From assembly GCA_910579725.1 (NCBI GenBank), contig CAJTUD010000024.1, forward strand, positions 22,156 to 37,774: a stretch of 15,619 nt of DNA, read 5' to 3'. Below are positions 7,796 through 14,619 of this stretch, in pieces. The DNA comes from an uncultured Oscillospiraceae bacterium. Its GTDB lineage: Bacteria > Bacillota > Clostridia > Oscillospirales > Oscillospiraceae. Numbering within the stretch: position 1 is the first letter of the stretch; each line of letters opens with the position of its first letter. Both the position numbers and the translations under genes were made by a program. The notes below the pieces were generated by a model. That model did no database searches and was not told where the DNA came from. It was given only the letters and a program-made list of their open reading frames with translations.

Positions 7796-8572
7796 ATGTT
7801 ACTGCATGAATTTGACCCAAGCCGGGCGGCGGTCATCAACCCGTGGGGTATTATCAAGCCAGTACCGGATTGCCCCAGGGTGGGGGTGTCCTGCTTTGAG
7901 CGGGGAACCTTTGAGCGGATGGTGGAGCGGCTGGGCGGAATGGAGATCATGCGGCTGAAAAAAGCCAATTGGGATGCTCCGGTCTACCGGACGGAGTACA
8001 AGGGCGTGGAGATAGCTCTGTTTGAGGCATATGTGGGCGCGGCGGGATGCGTGGGGGATCTGGAGGAGCTGTTTGCCGCCGGAGTGGAAAAGCTGGTGCT
8101 GTTCGGTACCTGCGGGGTGCTGGACCGGTCTATCGGCGACTGCGGCATCATTATCCCCACCGCCGCCCTGCGGGACGAGGGAGCCAGCTTTCACTACGCG
8201 CCGCCGTCGGATGAGATAGCGGTAAATCCCAAATACAGGGAAGAATTTTTGGAGATCTTGAACGAACATAACTGTACATACACCCAGGGCAAGGTCTGGA
8301 CCACGGATGCCTTTTACAGGGAGACGGCGGAAAAGATGGAGCGCCGGAAGGCGGCGGGGTGCGTGTGCGTGGATATGGAATGCTCAGCGGTGGCCGCGGT
8401 GGCTTGGTTCCGGGGGAAGGAAGTGTTTCACTTCTTCCACGCCTCGGATAACCTGGACGGCGGGGAATGGGAGGCGTGGAGCCTCAGCCAGAACGCCAAC
8501 ATCACCGGAAAGGACAAGGCCGCGCTGCTGGCTCTGGAGCTGGCGGTGCGGATTGCGGAAAGGGAGGACTGA
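7796..8572 (+). CDS. Nucleoside phosphorylase family protein (uridine phosphorylase-like)
   Basis: A 258-residue protein from ATG 7796; the ribosome binding site is weak (GGCGAGAG). It belongs to the PNP/UDP phosphorylase superfamily, which splits nucleosides with phosphate into a free base and ribose 1-phosphate (or hydrolyses related compounds). Visible motifs are GTCGVLD (104-110), the glycine turn near the phosphate site, followed by GDCGIIIPTAALRDEG. Also present are VDMECSA (192-198), with the Met-Glu pair that binds ribose, and ASDNLD (216-221), where superfamily members carry the base-side Asp. Length is usual for the trimeric/hexameric class. Base preference cannot be read from sequence; uridine phosphorylase is the best guess. 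It ends one base before the NUDIX start (TGACATG), a sign of an operon. Confidence 0.85.
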   Translation: MLLHEFDPSRAAVINPWGIIKPVPDCPRVGVSCFERGTFERMVERLGGMEIMRLKKANWDAPVYRTEYKGVEIALFEAYVGAAGCVGDLEELFAAGVEKLVLFGTCGVLDRSIGDCGIIIPTAALRDEGASFHYAPPSDEIAVNPKYREEFLEILNEHNCTYTQGKVWTTDAFYRETAEKMERRKAAGCVCVDMECSAVAAVAWFRGKEVFHFFHASDNLDGGEWEAWSLSQNANITGKDKAALLALELAVRIAERED

Positions 8573-8573
8573 C

Positions 8574-9032
8574 ATGGCGGACTATATCTTGGATTTGCGG
8601 AAAGCGGTAGGCCGCCGTCCGCTGCTCCAGACCGGGGCCGGTGTGATTGTGGTAGATGCCTCAGGCCGCATATTATTGCAGCGGCGCAGCGATAATGGCT
8701 GCTGGGACTATGCCGGTGGCTCCATGGAGCTGGGAGAGGAGACCGAGGAGACGGCCCGGCGGGAGCTTCTGGAGGAAACGGGACTGACGGCGCGCCGCCT
8801 GGAGCTGTTCGGCGTGTTTTCCGGGAAGGATATGCACTATATTTACCCCAACGGAGACGAGGTGTATAATATAGACGTTATCTATACCTGCCGGGACTAC
8901 GCCGGAGAGCTGACGCCTCAGAGGGGAGAGGTGGATGAACTCCGTTTTTTCGACGCGGACAGTCTGCCGGAAAATATCTCGCCGTCCAGCAGGAAGCCTC
9001 TGGCGCACTGGCTGGCGGCGGAGAAGAGGTAA
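8574..9032 (+). CDS. NUDIX hydrolase
   Basis: A 152-residue protein from ATG 8574, with AGGGAGG upstream. The complete NUDIX box lies at residues 49-71: G, five residues, E, seven residues, then RELLEETGL; its glutamates bind Mg2+. This family hydrolyses nucleoside diphosphates linked to another group (modified NTPs, dinucleotide polyphosphates, ADP-ribose and others). The layout around the box (TGAGVIVVDASGRILLQRRS before it, GDEVYNIDVIYTCRDYAGEL after) is that of a small single-domain MutT-type enzyme, but substrate cannot be assigned. The gene is tightly packed between the phosphorylase gene and tlyA and forms the end of the nucleotide-biased insert between dxs and tlyA. Confidence 0.9.
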   Translation: MADYILDLRKAVGRRPLLQTGAGVIVVDASGRILLQRRSDNGCWDYAGGSMELGEETEETARRELLEETGLTARRLELFGVFSGKDMHYIYPNGDEVYNIDVIYTCRDYAGELTPQRGEVDELRFFDADSLPENISPSSRKPLAHWLAAEKR

Positions 9033-9037
9033 GGCGG

Positions 9038-9847
9038 ATGATGGGGAAAAAAATCAGATTGGACGTCCTCCTAACGGAGCAGGGGCTTCAGGAGAGCCGC
9101 CAGAAGGCCCAGGCCATGATTATGAGTGGGCTTGTCTACGTAAACGGCCAGCGGGTAGACAAGCCCGGCGCTGCTGTGGACCCCGGGGCGAACGTTGAGG
9201 TCCGGGGGAACACCCTGCGTTATGTCAGCCGGGGTGGACTGAAGCTGGAAAAGGCTATGGCTGTCTGGCCCATTGCGCTGGCGGGTAAAATCTGTATGGA
9301 CATAGGCGCGTCCACGGGCGGCTTCACGGACTGCATGCTCCAGAACGGAGCGTCAAAGGTTTATGCGGTGGACGTGGGCTATGGACAGTTGGCCTGGAGC
9401 CTGCGCAGCGACGGGCGGGTGGTATGCCTGGAGCGGACCAACGCGAGATATCTGGACCATGGAATCATTCCGGACGAGCCGGACTTCTCCAGCGTGGATG
9501 TGAGCTTCATCTCTCTGAAACTGATTCTCCCCGCTATCGCCAGCGTATTGAAGGACGGGGGAGAGACGGTCTGCCTCATCAAGCCTCAGTTCGAGGCGGG
9601 GCGGGAAAAGGTGGGCAAGAAAGGTGTGGTCCGGGACCCTGCTGTTCATCAGGAGGTACTGGAGCATTTTCTGGGCCATGCCAGGGAGAGCGGCTTTACG
9701 GTGCTGGATCTAAACTATTCTCCTGTCCGGGGGCCGGAGGGAAACATTGAGTATTTAGGCTGGCTGCGGAAGGGCGCGGGGGAGGAAAAAATCTTTGATT
9801 TGTCTGCGCTGGTGGAGGCGTCTCACGGGGAGCTGGAGCACAAGTGA
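9038..9847 (+). CDS. tlyA: TlyA family rRNA (cytidine-2'-O)-methyltransferase
   Basis: A 269-residue protein from ATG 9038 (a second ATG follows at once), with GAGG upstream. Residues of about 5-62 form an S4 RNA-binding domain (IRLDVLLTEQGLQESRQKA, GLVYVNGQRVDKPG). The methyltransferase domain follows, with the S-adenosylmethionine motif MDIGASTGGFTDC (87-99), VDVGYGQLAWSLR (111-123), VDVSFISL (153-160) and LIKPQFEAGREKVGKKG (180-196). TlyA proteins 2'-O-methylate cytidine in 16S and/or 23S rRNA and influence susceptibility to capreomycin-type drugs; some are also called haemolysin A. Length and motifs are typical. It is a standard member of the dxs-tlyA-nadK-argR-recN cluster of Clostridia, here separated from dxs by about 3.2 kb. 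Confidence 0.93.
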   Translation: MMGKKIRLDVLLTEQGLQESRQKAQAMIMSGLVYVNGQRVDKPGAAVDPGANVEVRGNTLRYVSRGGLKLEKAMAVWPIALAGKICMDIGASTGGFTDCMLQNGASKVYAVDVGYGQLAWSLRSDGRVVCLERTNARYLDHGIIPDEPDFSSVDVSFISLKLILPAIASVLKDGGETVCLIKPQFEAGREKVGKKGVVRDPAVHQEVLEHFLGHARESGFTVLDLNYSPVRGPEGNIEYLGWLRKGAGEEKIFDLSALVEASHGELEHK

Positions 9848-9985
9848 TATTCTGACGAAAATTTGAGAGAGAACATCATAGCTGATTCCGGTATAGATGA
9901 AATGCAGGAAATGCAAAGGAACTTTCAGGACAAGTATGGAGATAATAGGAGCCTGTATTGCCGGAACGGTACGGAGGTGCGTGAA
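9848..9985 (+). other. Spacer between tlyA and nadK, no gene seen
   Basis: This 138-base stretch is clearly richer in A and T than its neighbours. It could be read in frame with nadK from a TTG at 9863, but the extension has no DXS- or kinase-like features and the strong GGAGG at 9973-9977 belongs to ATG 9986. A GATAAT at 9941-9946 could be a -10 box, but I see no convincing -35, so an internal promoter is only possible. No terminator hairpin is visible. Confidence 0.4.
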
Positions 9986-10861
9986 ATGAAGCGCGTGATA
10001 TTGTGTCCCAACCCCTATCGGGATAAGGGGCTGACCGCGGCAAAAGCGGCGGAGGAGATTCTGCGGAGCGCAGGGCTGAGTGCGGTATACTGTCTGCCGT
10101 TCAAGCCGGAGGGAGGGGAAGGGCAATTCAGCGTACCCTGCCGGCCCCTTCAGCAGGAGCTGCGGCGCAGTGATCTGGTGATCGCCTTTGGCGGGGACGG
10201 AACCATACTGCACCTGGCCCGGGCGGCTTCCATGCGGGGGATTCCGGTGCTTGGGGTGAATCTTGGGAGTCTGGGGTTTATGTCCGACCTGGAGCTGAGC
10301 GAGCTGGCGCTGCTGAAAAATCTGGCGGCGGGCCGCTACCGGAAGGAAAAGCGGATGATGCTGGACGTATCCGTCCTCCGGGAGGGTCGGACGGTTTATA
10401 CCGGCGGGGCGTTAAACGACGCGGTGGTCACAAAGGGGGCCATGGCCCGGGTGGTGCGCCTGCAAGTAACTGCGGGGGAGGACCAGCTGGGCATTTTCTC
10501 CGGAGACGGCGTGGTGGTAGCCACACCTACCGGGTCCACAGGCTACTCCCTCTCGGCGGGAGGGCCCATTGTGGAGCCCACAGCGCAGAACTTTGTCATC
10601 AGTCCTATCTGCGCCCACACGGTGTTTTCCAAGTCCTTTGTCCTGTCCGCGGCGGGAACGGTGACGGTGACTCCGGCGGAGCAGAACCGCAAGCAGGTTT
10701 ACCTGTCAGTGGACGGCGGCAAGGCTTTTGCGCTGCGTCAGGGGGACAAGATACGCATTTGCCGTTCGCGGTACGAGACGGAGCTGCTGCGGCTGACGGA
10801 CAAGAGCATCTATGAAATATTGCGGACGAAAATGACAGGAGGCATCGGCTATGAAAAATGA
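9986..10861 (+). CDS. nadK: NAD kinase
   Basis: A 291-residue protein from ATG 9986, preceded by GGAGGTG at the right distance. NAD kinase phosphorylates NAD to NADP using ATP (or polyphosphate in some bacteria). Visible motifs are the invariant GGDGT at 69-73 (AFGGDGTILHLARAAS), NLGSLGFM (92-99), LND with Asn144-Asp145, and the NAD-binding block GDGVVVATPTGSTGYSLSAG (173-192), all in usual order. Length is typical of the bacterial enzyme. Its last codons overlap the start of argR by 11 bases, indicating translational coupling. Nothing in the sequence is unusual. It is a cytosolic enzyme and a conserved member of this cluster. Confidence 0.95.
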   Translation: MKRVILCPNPYRDKGLTAAKAAEEILRSAGLSAVYCLPFKPEGGEGQFSVPCRPLQQELRRSDLVIAFGGDGTILHLARAASMRGIPVLGVNLGSLGFMSDLELSELALLKNLAAGRYRKEKRMMLDVSVLREGRTVYTGGALNDAVVTKGAMARVVRLQVTAGEDQLGIFSGDGVVVATPTGSTGYSLSAGGPIVEPTAQNFVISPICAHTVFSKSFVLSAAGTVTVTPAEQNRKQVYLSVDGGKAFALRQGDKIRICRSRYETELLRLTDKSIYEILRTKMTGGIGYEK

Positions 10862-11303
10862 CCGGCAGAAGAGAATCATGGAGATTGTGGAGCGGGAGGC
10901 CATCGACACCCAGGAGCTGCTCCAGCGGCGTCTGCTGGAGCAGGGGGTCAGCTGCACCCAGGCCACCATTTCCCGGGACATCAAGCAGCTGCATCTGATT
11001 AAAGAGCCGGTGGGCCAGGGGCGCTACCGCTACACAGTGTCCAGCCAGCGGAACCGGCTGAATGCGGCGGACAAGCTGCGGAGCATTTTCCGGGAAAGCA
11101 TCATCAGCGTAGACAGCGCACAGAACATTATTGTCATCAAGACGATGCCCGGGCTGGCCAATGCGGCGGCCGCCGCGTTGGACGGCATGAATATTTCCGA
11201 CATGGTAGGCAGCCTGGCGGGGGATGATACAGCACTGCTGGTCATGCGGGACACGGAATCCGCGCGCGGATTCTGCGAGGAGATTCACGAAATGCTGAAA
11301 TGA
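10851..11303 (+). CDS. argR: Arginine repressor ArgR/AhrC
   Basis: A 150-residue protein from ATG 10851, inside the end of nadK; the AGGAGG at about 10837-10842 serves as ribosome binding site. The N-terminal winged helix-turn-helix carries the recognition segment SCTQATISRDIKQLHLIK (34-51). The C-terminal domain has the arginine-binding and oligomerisation motif SLAGDDTALLV (121-131), with the two Asp residues that contact arginine. As a hexamer with bound arginine it represses arginine biosynthesis and can activate catabolism genes. Length matches the family. No clear ARG box was seen in the window, so its targets are probably elsewhere. In Clostridia it regularly lies between nadK and recN. 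Confidence 0.95.
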   Translation: MKNDRQKRIMEIVEREAIDTQELLQRRLLEQGVSCTQATISRDIKQLHLIKEPVGQGRYRYTVSSQRNRLNAADKLRSIFRESIISVDSAQNIIVIKTMPGLANAAAAALDGMNISDMVGSLAGDDTALLVMRDTESARGFCEEIHEMLK

Positions 11304-11549
11304 GCATTCTGCCGTCCAGCGGGCGGCACAGCGGCAGTTTCTATTTGCAGTCCCGGGAGTTCCCTGCGGGCTTGTCTGGCAGGAGCTGCCGGAAGCATCC
11401 TCAAACAAATATTTTGCCCGATACGCGGGACCCGGTCCGGTTCGGGGCAGGCGGACTGCGGGAAAAGAACGCCCTTGGCGGCCCTCTAGGCCGCGGATCA
11501 AAAGCGGAGCCGCCGCTGTGCGGCGGAAGAGAAGAAAGAGGCACCGACT
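11304..11549 (+). other. Structured spacer between argR and recN, probably noncoding leader
   Basis: This 246-base gap is unusually long for a cluster otherwise packed end to end. It holds several perfect or near-perfect hairpins: 11311-11327 (GCCGTCC/GGGCGGC, loop AGC, with one G-T pair), 11378-11390 (GGCAG/CTGCC), 11478-11494 (GCGGCC/GGCCGC) and 11510-11526 (CCGCCGC/GCGGCGG, loop TGT). The last ends 11 bases before the recN ribosome binding site. One frame is open from ATG 11300 (overlapping the argR stop) to 11572. It has no ribosome binding site at a useful distance, overlaps the recN start and resembles nothing known to me. No LexA-type box was recognised. Confidence 0.5.
11309..11346 (+). 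terminator. Possible weak terminator after argR, competing with a second hairpin
   Basis: CTGCCG (11309-11314) can pair with CGGCAG (11332-11337), which is followed directly by TTTCTATTT, a terminator-like arrangement six bases after the argR stop. The same left arm also belongs to a tighter hairpin at 11311-11327. The two structures exclude each other. The stem is only six pairs with a 17-base loop, so termination is uncertain. Confidence 0.3.
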
Positions 11550-13226
11550 ATGTTGCAATTGCTGCATATTGAAAATATCGCGGTCATTGAAGAAGCAGAT
11601 ATCACCTTCGACGAGGGCTTCAACGCCCTTACCGGCGAAACCGGCGCTGGTAAGAGTATCGTCATCGACGCCATGGGAGCCGTACTGGGCCAGCGGACCA
11701 GCAGGGATCTTATCCGTACCGGCGCCGCGAAGGCCTTCGTCAGCGCCATGTTTTCCGGCGTGCCGGCGCTGCCGGCGCTGGAGGAGTCCGGCATCCCGGC
11801 GGAGGATGGGGAGCTGCTGCTTCAGAGGGAAATCTATGCCGACGGAAAAAATGCCTGCCGGATCGGCGGACGGCCTGTAACTGTAGCCCAGTTGCGGAAA
11901 ATCGGCGGAGCCCTGCTGAATATCCATGGCCAGCACGACGGCCAGCAGCTGTTGGACGAGGAGCAGCATGGAGCTTATCTGGACAGCTTCGGGCAGGTGG
12001 GGGAGGAACTGGAGGCGTATGCCGCCTGCTACGCGGCCATGGAGGAAACCAGGAAAAAGCTGAAATCCCTGCAAATGGACGAGGCGGAGAAGGAACGGCG
12101 GATGGACAGCCTCAAATTCCAGATCGACGAGCTGGAGCGGGCCCAGCTGAAGGCTGGGGAGGAGGAGACTCTTCAGCAGCGGTTGAATCTGCTGCGCAAC
12201 GGCGAGAAATTCATGTCCGCCATCCGGGGAGCCGTGTGGAATCTTACCGGCGGAGACGAGGGCGGCGGTTCGGTGCCGGGACTGCGGGAGGCCGCCGGGG
12301 CCCTCTCCGGCGCGAAAGGATTGGACGATCGGTTTGCCCTCCTTCACGAGCGTCTGGAGGGACTGTACTCCGAGGCTTATGATGTGGCGGAGACGCTGCG
12401 GGATTTGCAGGACTCCTTTGATTTCAGCCCTCAGGAGCTCGACGAGCTGGAGGGGCGGGCGGACCGGCTCTACCGTTTAAAAAAGAAGTACGGCGCGACG
12501 GTGGAGGACATGCTGGAGTACCTGGAGCAGCGGAAGGAGGAGCTCGATCAGATTGCCTTTGCCTCCGACACCGCCGCCCGGCTGGAAAAGCAGCTGGAAA
12601 AACAGCGCAGGCAGGCGGTGAAGGCCGCCAGCGTCCTGTCCCAGGCCCGGAAGGCGGCGGCAGCGCGGCTGGAGGAGCGAATTCAGGAGGAACTGCGGCA
12701 GCTGGATATGCCCAAGGTGCGCTTTGCCATCTGCTTTCAGGAGAAGGAACCGGATGTCTCCGGGATGGATGTGGTTCGCTTTCTTATGTCCGCCAATGTG
12801 GGGGAGGAACTGCGGCCCATCAACAAGGTGGCCTCCGGCGGCGAACTGGCGCGGATCATGCTGGCGCTGAAAAATGTGCTGGCGGAAAATGAGCTCATTG
12901 GGACCCTGGTTTTTGACGAGGTGGATACCGGCGTCAGCGGTCGGGCGGCCCAGAAGGTTGCCGCCAAGCTGGCCCAGGTCAGCCGCCGGAAGCAGGTGCT
13001 GTGCGTCACCCATCTGCCTCAGCTGGCGGCTATGGCGGACGCCCACTTTTCCGTGGAGAAAGGGGAGAGCGGTGGGAGGACCTATACCAGGGTTCTCCAT
13101 CTGGACCGGGACCAGAGAAAGCGGGAATTGGCCCGCCTCACCGGCGGCGAGCAGATCACCGCTGCCATGCTGGCGGGCGCCGGGGAGCTGCTGGATGGGG
13201 CGGAGGAATATAAGAAGAGCATTTGA
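11550..13226 (+). CDS. recN: DNA repair protein RecN
   Basis: A 558-residue SMC-like ATPase from ATG 11550, with AGAGG eight bases upstream. RecN acts early at DNA double-strand breaks, gathering ends for RecA-dependent repair. The N-terminal half-ATPase has Walker A GETGAGKS (29-36) and the RecN motif NIHGQHDGQQLLDEEQH (about 123-139). A central region of about 150-400 is rich in Glu, Lys, Arg, Leu and Gln and forms the coiled coil. The C-terminal half has the ABC signature ASGGELARIMLAL (from 428) and Walker B LVFDEVDTGVSG (453-464), then CVTHLPQLAAMADAHF. Length and order are typical. It follows argR across a long structured spacer and is followed closely by the broken peptidase gene. No SOS box was recognised upstream. 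Confidence 0.96.
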   Translation: MLQLLHIENIAVIEEADITFDEGFNALTGETGAGKSIVIDAMGAVLGQRTSRDLIRTGAAKAFVSAMFSGVPALPALEESGIPAEDGELLLQREIYADGKNACRIGGRPVTVAQLRKIGGALLNIHGQHDGQQLLDEEQHGAYLDSFGQVGEELEAYAACYAAMEETRKKLKSLQMDEAEKERRMDSLKFQIDELERAQLKAGEEETLQQRLNLLRNGEKFMSAIRGAVWNLTGGDEGGGSVPGLREAAGALSGAKGLDDRFALLHERLEGLYSEAYDVAETLRDLQDSFDFSPQELDELEGRADRLYRLKKKYGATVEDMLEYLEQRKEELDQIAFASDTAARLEKQLEKQRRQAVKAASVLSQARKAAAARLEERIQEELRQLDMPKVRFAICFQEKEPDVSGMDVVRFLMSANVGEELRPINKVASGGELARIMLALKNVLAENELIGTLVFDEVDTGVSGRAAQKVAAKLAQVSRRKQVLCVTHLPQLAAMADAHFSVEKGESGGRTYTRVLHLDRDQRKRELARLTGGEQITAAMLAGAGELLDGAEEYKKSI

Positions 13227-13245
13227 CGGGAAAGGAAAAGCTTCC

Positions 13246-14170
13246 ATGGGAGATATCGGACATTTGAAAAAATACCTGCTGACGGTTCATCCGGTGCGGA
13301 AAACCGGAGCGCAGAAAAAGGAATTCCGCCAGTGGCTATTGCGGGAACTGAAGCGGGCGGGGTGGAGGGTCGGAGAGGAAACGTACGGTAAATTCAACGG
13401 CAGCGTCAACGTGGTGGCCGGGGATCCGGAGCAGGCGGAGGTATTTCTCTGCGCCCACTATGATACCGGCTCAAGAATGCTGATTCCCAATTTTGTTTCG
13501 CCTACCAATGTGGCGGCCCATGTGTGCTACCATCTGGCGGCGGCGGTGGGACTGGCGGGGGCGGCGTTCCTACTGATCCACACTTACAGGCTTCTTGAAG
13601 AGATTGGTTCTGGCGGTGGCGGGACTGTGGATAGCTGCTTACGGCCCCGCCAATCAGAATAACGCCAATGGAAATTCTTCCGGTGTACTGGCCCTGCTGG
13701 CGGCGGCCGGGGAGGCGAGATTTGATAAACGGGTCTGTCTGGTATTTCTGGACAATAACGAGAGGACTCTTCTGGGGGCATCAGCCTTCAAAAAAAAGCA
13801 TGCGGAACAGGCGGCCAGGCGGCTGTTTGTCAACCTTGACTGTGTGGGGGACGGTGCGGATCTGCTGGTGATTCCTTCCAAGCACAGCCGGTGGGACGCT
13901 GCGCTGACAGATGCGCTGGCGGAGGCCTTTCAGGAGGGGGAGGAGCTGCGGCCCCATATTCTGACCAAGGGCCTGCAATACTATCCCTCGGACGGCCGGA
14001 AATTCAAGTTCCGGACGGATCTCTGCGCCTGCCGCTATTTGGCAGGACTGGGGTACTACATCCCCCACCTGCGCACAAAGAGGGACACAGTGCTGGAGGA
14101 GAGCAACATATCTTATATTGCCCGGAGTCTGGCAAGGTTTCTTCCGGCGTACCTGGACGGCGGCGAGTGA
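13246..14170 (+). pseudogene. Frameshifted M28-type aminopeptidase gene
   Basis: Two consecutive frames make one protein. From ATG 13246 (after AAAGGAAAAG) the first frame gives a peptidase start with the metal-binding phrase LCAHYDTG (68-75) and a hydrophobic segment near residues 90-115, and runs on as unrelated sequence to TAA 13660. The second frame continues the family from about 13595: a membrane-like segment LVLAVAGLWIAAYGPANQNN, then GNSSGVLALLAA, VFLDNNERTLLGASAFKKKH, NLDCVGDGADLLVIP and a typical C-terminus ending at TGA 14168. A single-base shift near 13590-13610 separates them. M28 enzymes use a bridging Asp and a Glu-Glu pair; here NANGNSSG has Gly where Asp is expected and DNNERTLLG has Asn-Glu. 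The gene therefore looks inactive twice over, although a sequencing error cannot be excluded for the shift. Confidence 0.75.
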
Positions 14171-14191
14171 AATTTGAAAGGAGACAGATGT

Positions 14192-14491
14192 ATGAATGAC
14201 TGGCGGTACGTCATGTTCATTGAGAAGACAAAAATGTACAATCGGATGACAAGAGCCGTTGTTGAACGGCATGTAGACAACCTGAAAAACCTGGACAGCC
14301 AAGGACATCTGGAGCTTGGCGGCGTGTTCAAGGGATATCCGGGCGTTGCCGGAATGTATATTCTGAAAGCGGAAAGCTATGAGGAGGCCGAGGAGCTGTG
14401 TAAAATGGAGCCTCTGGTGGTGGAGGGATACGCGACCTACAAGCTGAAAGCTTTGCAGGTGGCGAATAAGGATAATAACTATTTGCTGTAA
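14192..14491 (+). CDS. YCII-like small protein
   Basis: A 99-residue protein from ATG 14192, with AAAGGAG eight bases upstream; a TTG at 14174 in the same frame lies before that site and is rejected as start. The compact alpha-beta pattern (WRYVMFIEKT, HVDNLKNLDSQGHLELGG, GVAGMYILKAESYEEAEELC, EPLVVEGYATYKLKAL) matches YCII-domain proteins, which are dimeric ferredoxin-like folds. His27, placed like the conserved YCII histidine, supports this. Some members act in ring-opening or lactone chemistry; most have no known role. The gene follows the broken peptidase by 21 bases and is the last gene before the spoIIE promoter region. Confidence 0.7.
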   Translation: MNDWRYVMFIEKTKMYNRMTRAVVERHVDNLKNLDSQGHLELGGVFKGYPGVAGMYILKAESYEEAEELCKMEPLVVEGYATYKLKALQVANKDNNYLL

Positions 14492-14505
14492 AAATACAGG
14501 TTTTC
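14484..14505 (+). terminator. Very weak terminator candidate after the YCII-like gene
   Basis: CTGTA and TACAG form a five-pair hairpin around an AAAA loop that includes the stop codon, followed by GTTTTC. The stem is short and A/T-poor evidence for release is thin, but this is the only hairpin between the last operon gene and spoIIE. Confidence 0.2.
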
Positions 14506-14550
14506 AGCTTTCTGCACCGCTTTTTCTTACCGCTCCATTCCCCTGTGCAT

Positions 14551-14586
14551 TTCCCGACAGCTTTTTGCTCCTTTTCCTGCTACAAT
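14551..14586 (+). promoter_or_regulatory. Probable spoIIE promoter, with a Spo0A-type layout
   Basis: TACAAT at 14581-14586 is a near-consensus -10 box, about 34 bases ahead of the spoIIE start. No TTGACA-like box lies at the usual 17-base spacing. CCGACA at 14554-14559 matches TTGACA at four of six places with a 21-base spacer, and CCCGACA (14553-14559) matches the 0A box complement TTCGNCA at five of seven. Spo0A-activated sigma-A promoters of spoIIE and spoIIG are known for this long spacing with 0A boxes over the -35. Confidence 0.4.
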
Positions 14587-14619
14587 ATGGAAAAACCGTG
14601 ACAGGGAAGGGGACAAGCT

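Noticed and set aside
9863..9985. 41-codon N-terminal extension of nadK
   Set aside because: The extension is AT-rich, matches nothing in NAD kinases, and GGAGGTG at 9973-9979 points to ATG 9986.
11300..11572. 90-codon frame starting ATGA-overlapped with argR
   Set aside because: The nearest purine-rich site is about 17 bases away, the frame overlaps the recN start, and the product (MSILPSSGRHSGSF and on) matches nothing I know. Kept only as a remote possibility in the spacer entry.
10605..12347. Long open frame (580 codons) on the minus strand
   Set aside because: It runs across nadK, argR and recN, all with firm motifs on the plus strand, and its translation shows no family resemblance.
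13591..13600. Programmed +1 frameshift at CTTCTTGAA in the peptidase gene
   Set aside because: There is no stop codon at the shift as in the prfB type, and the missing catalytic residues fit decay better.
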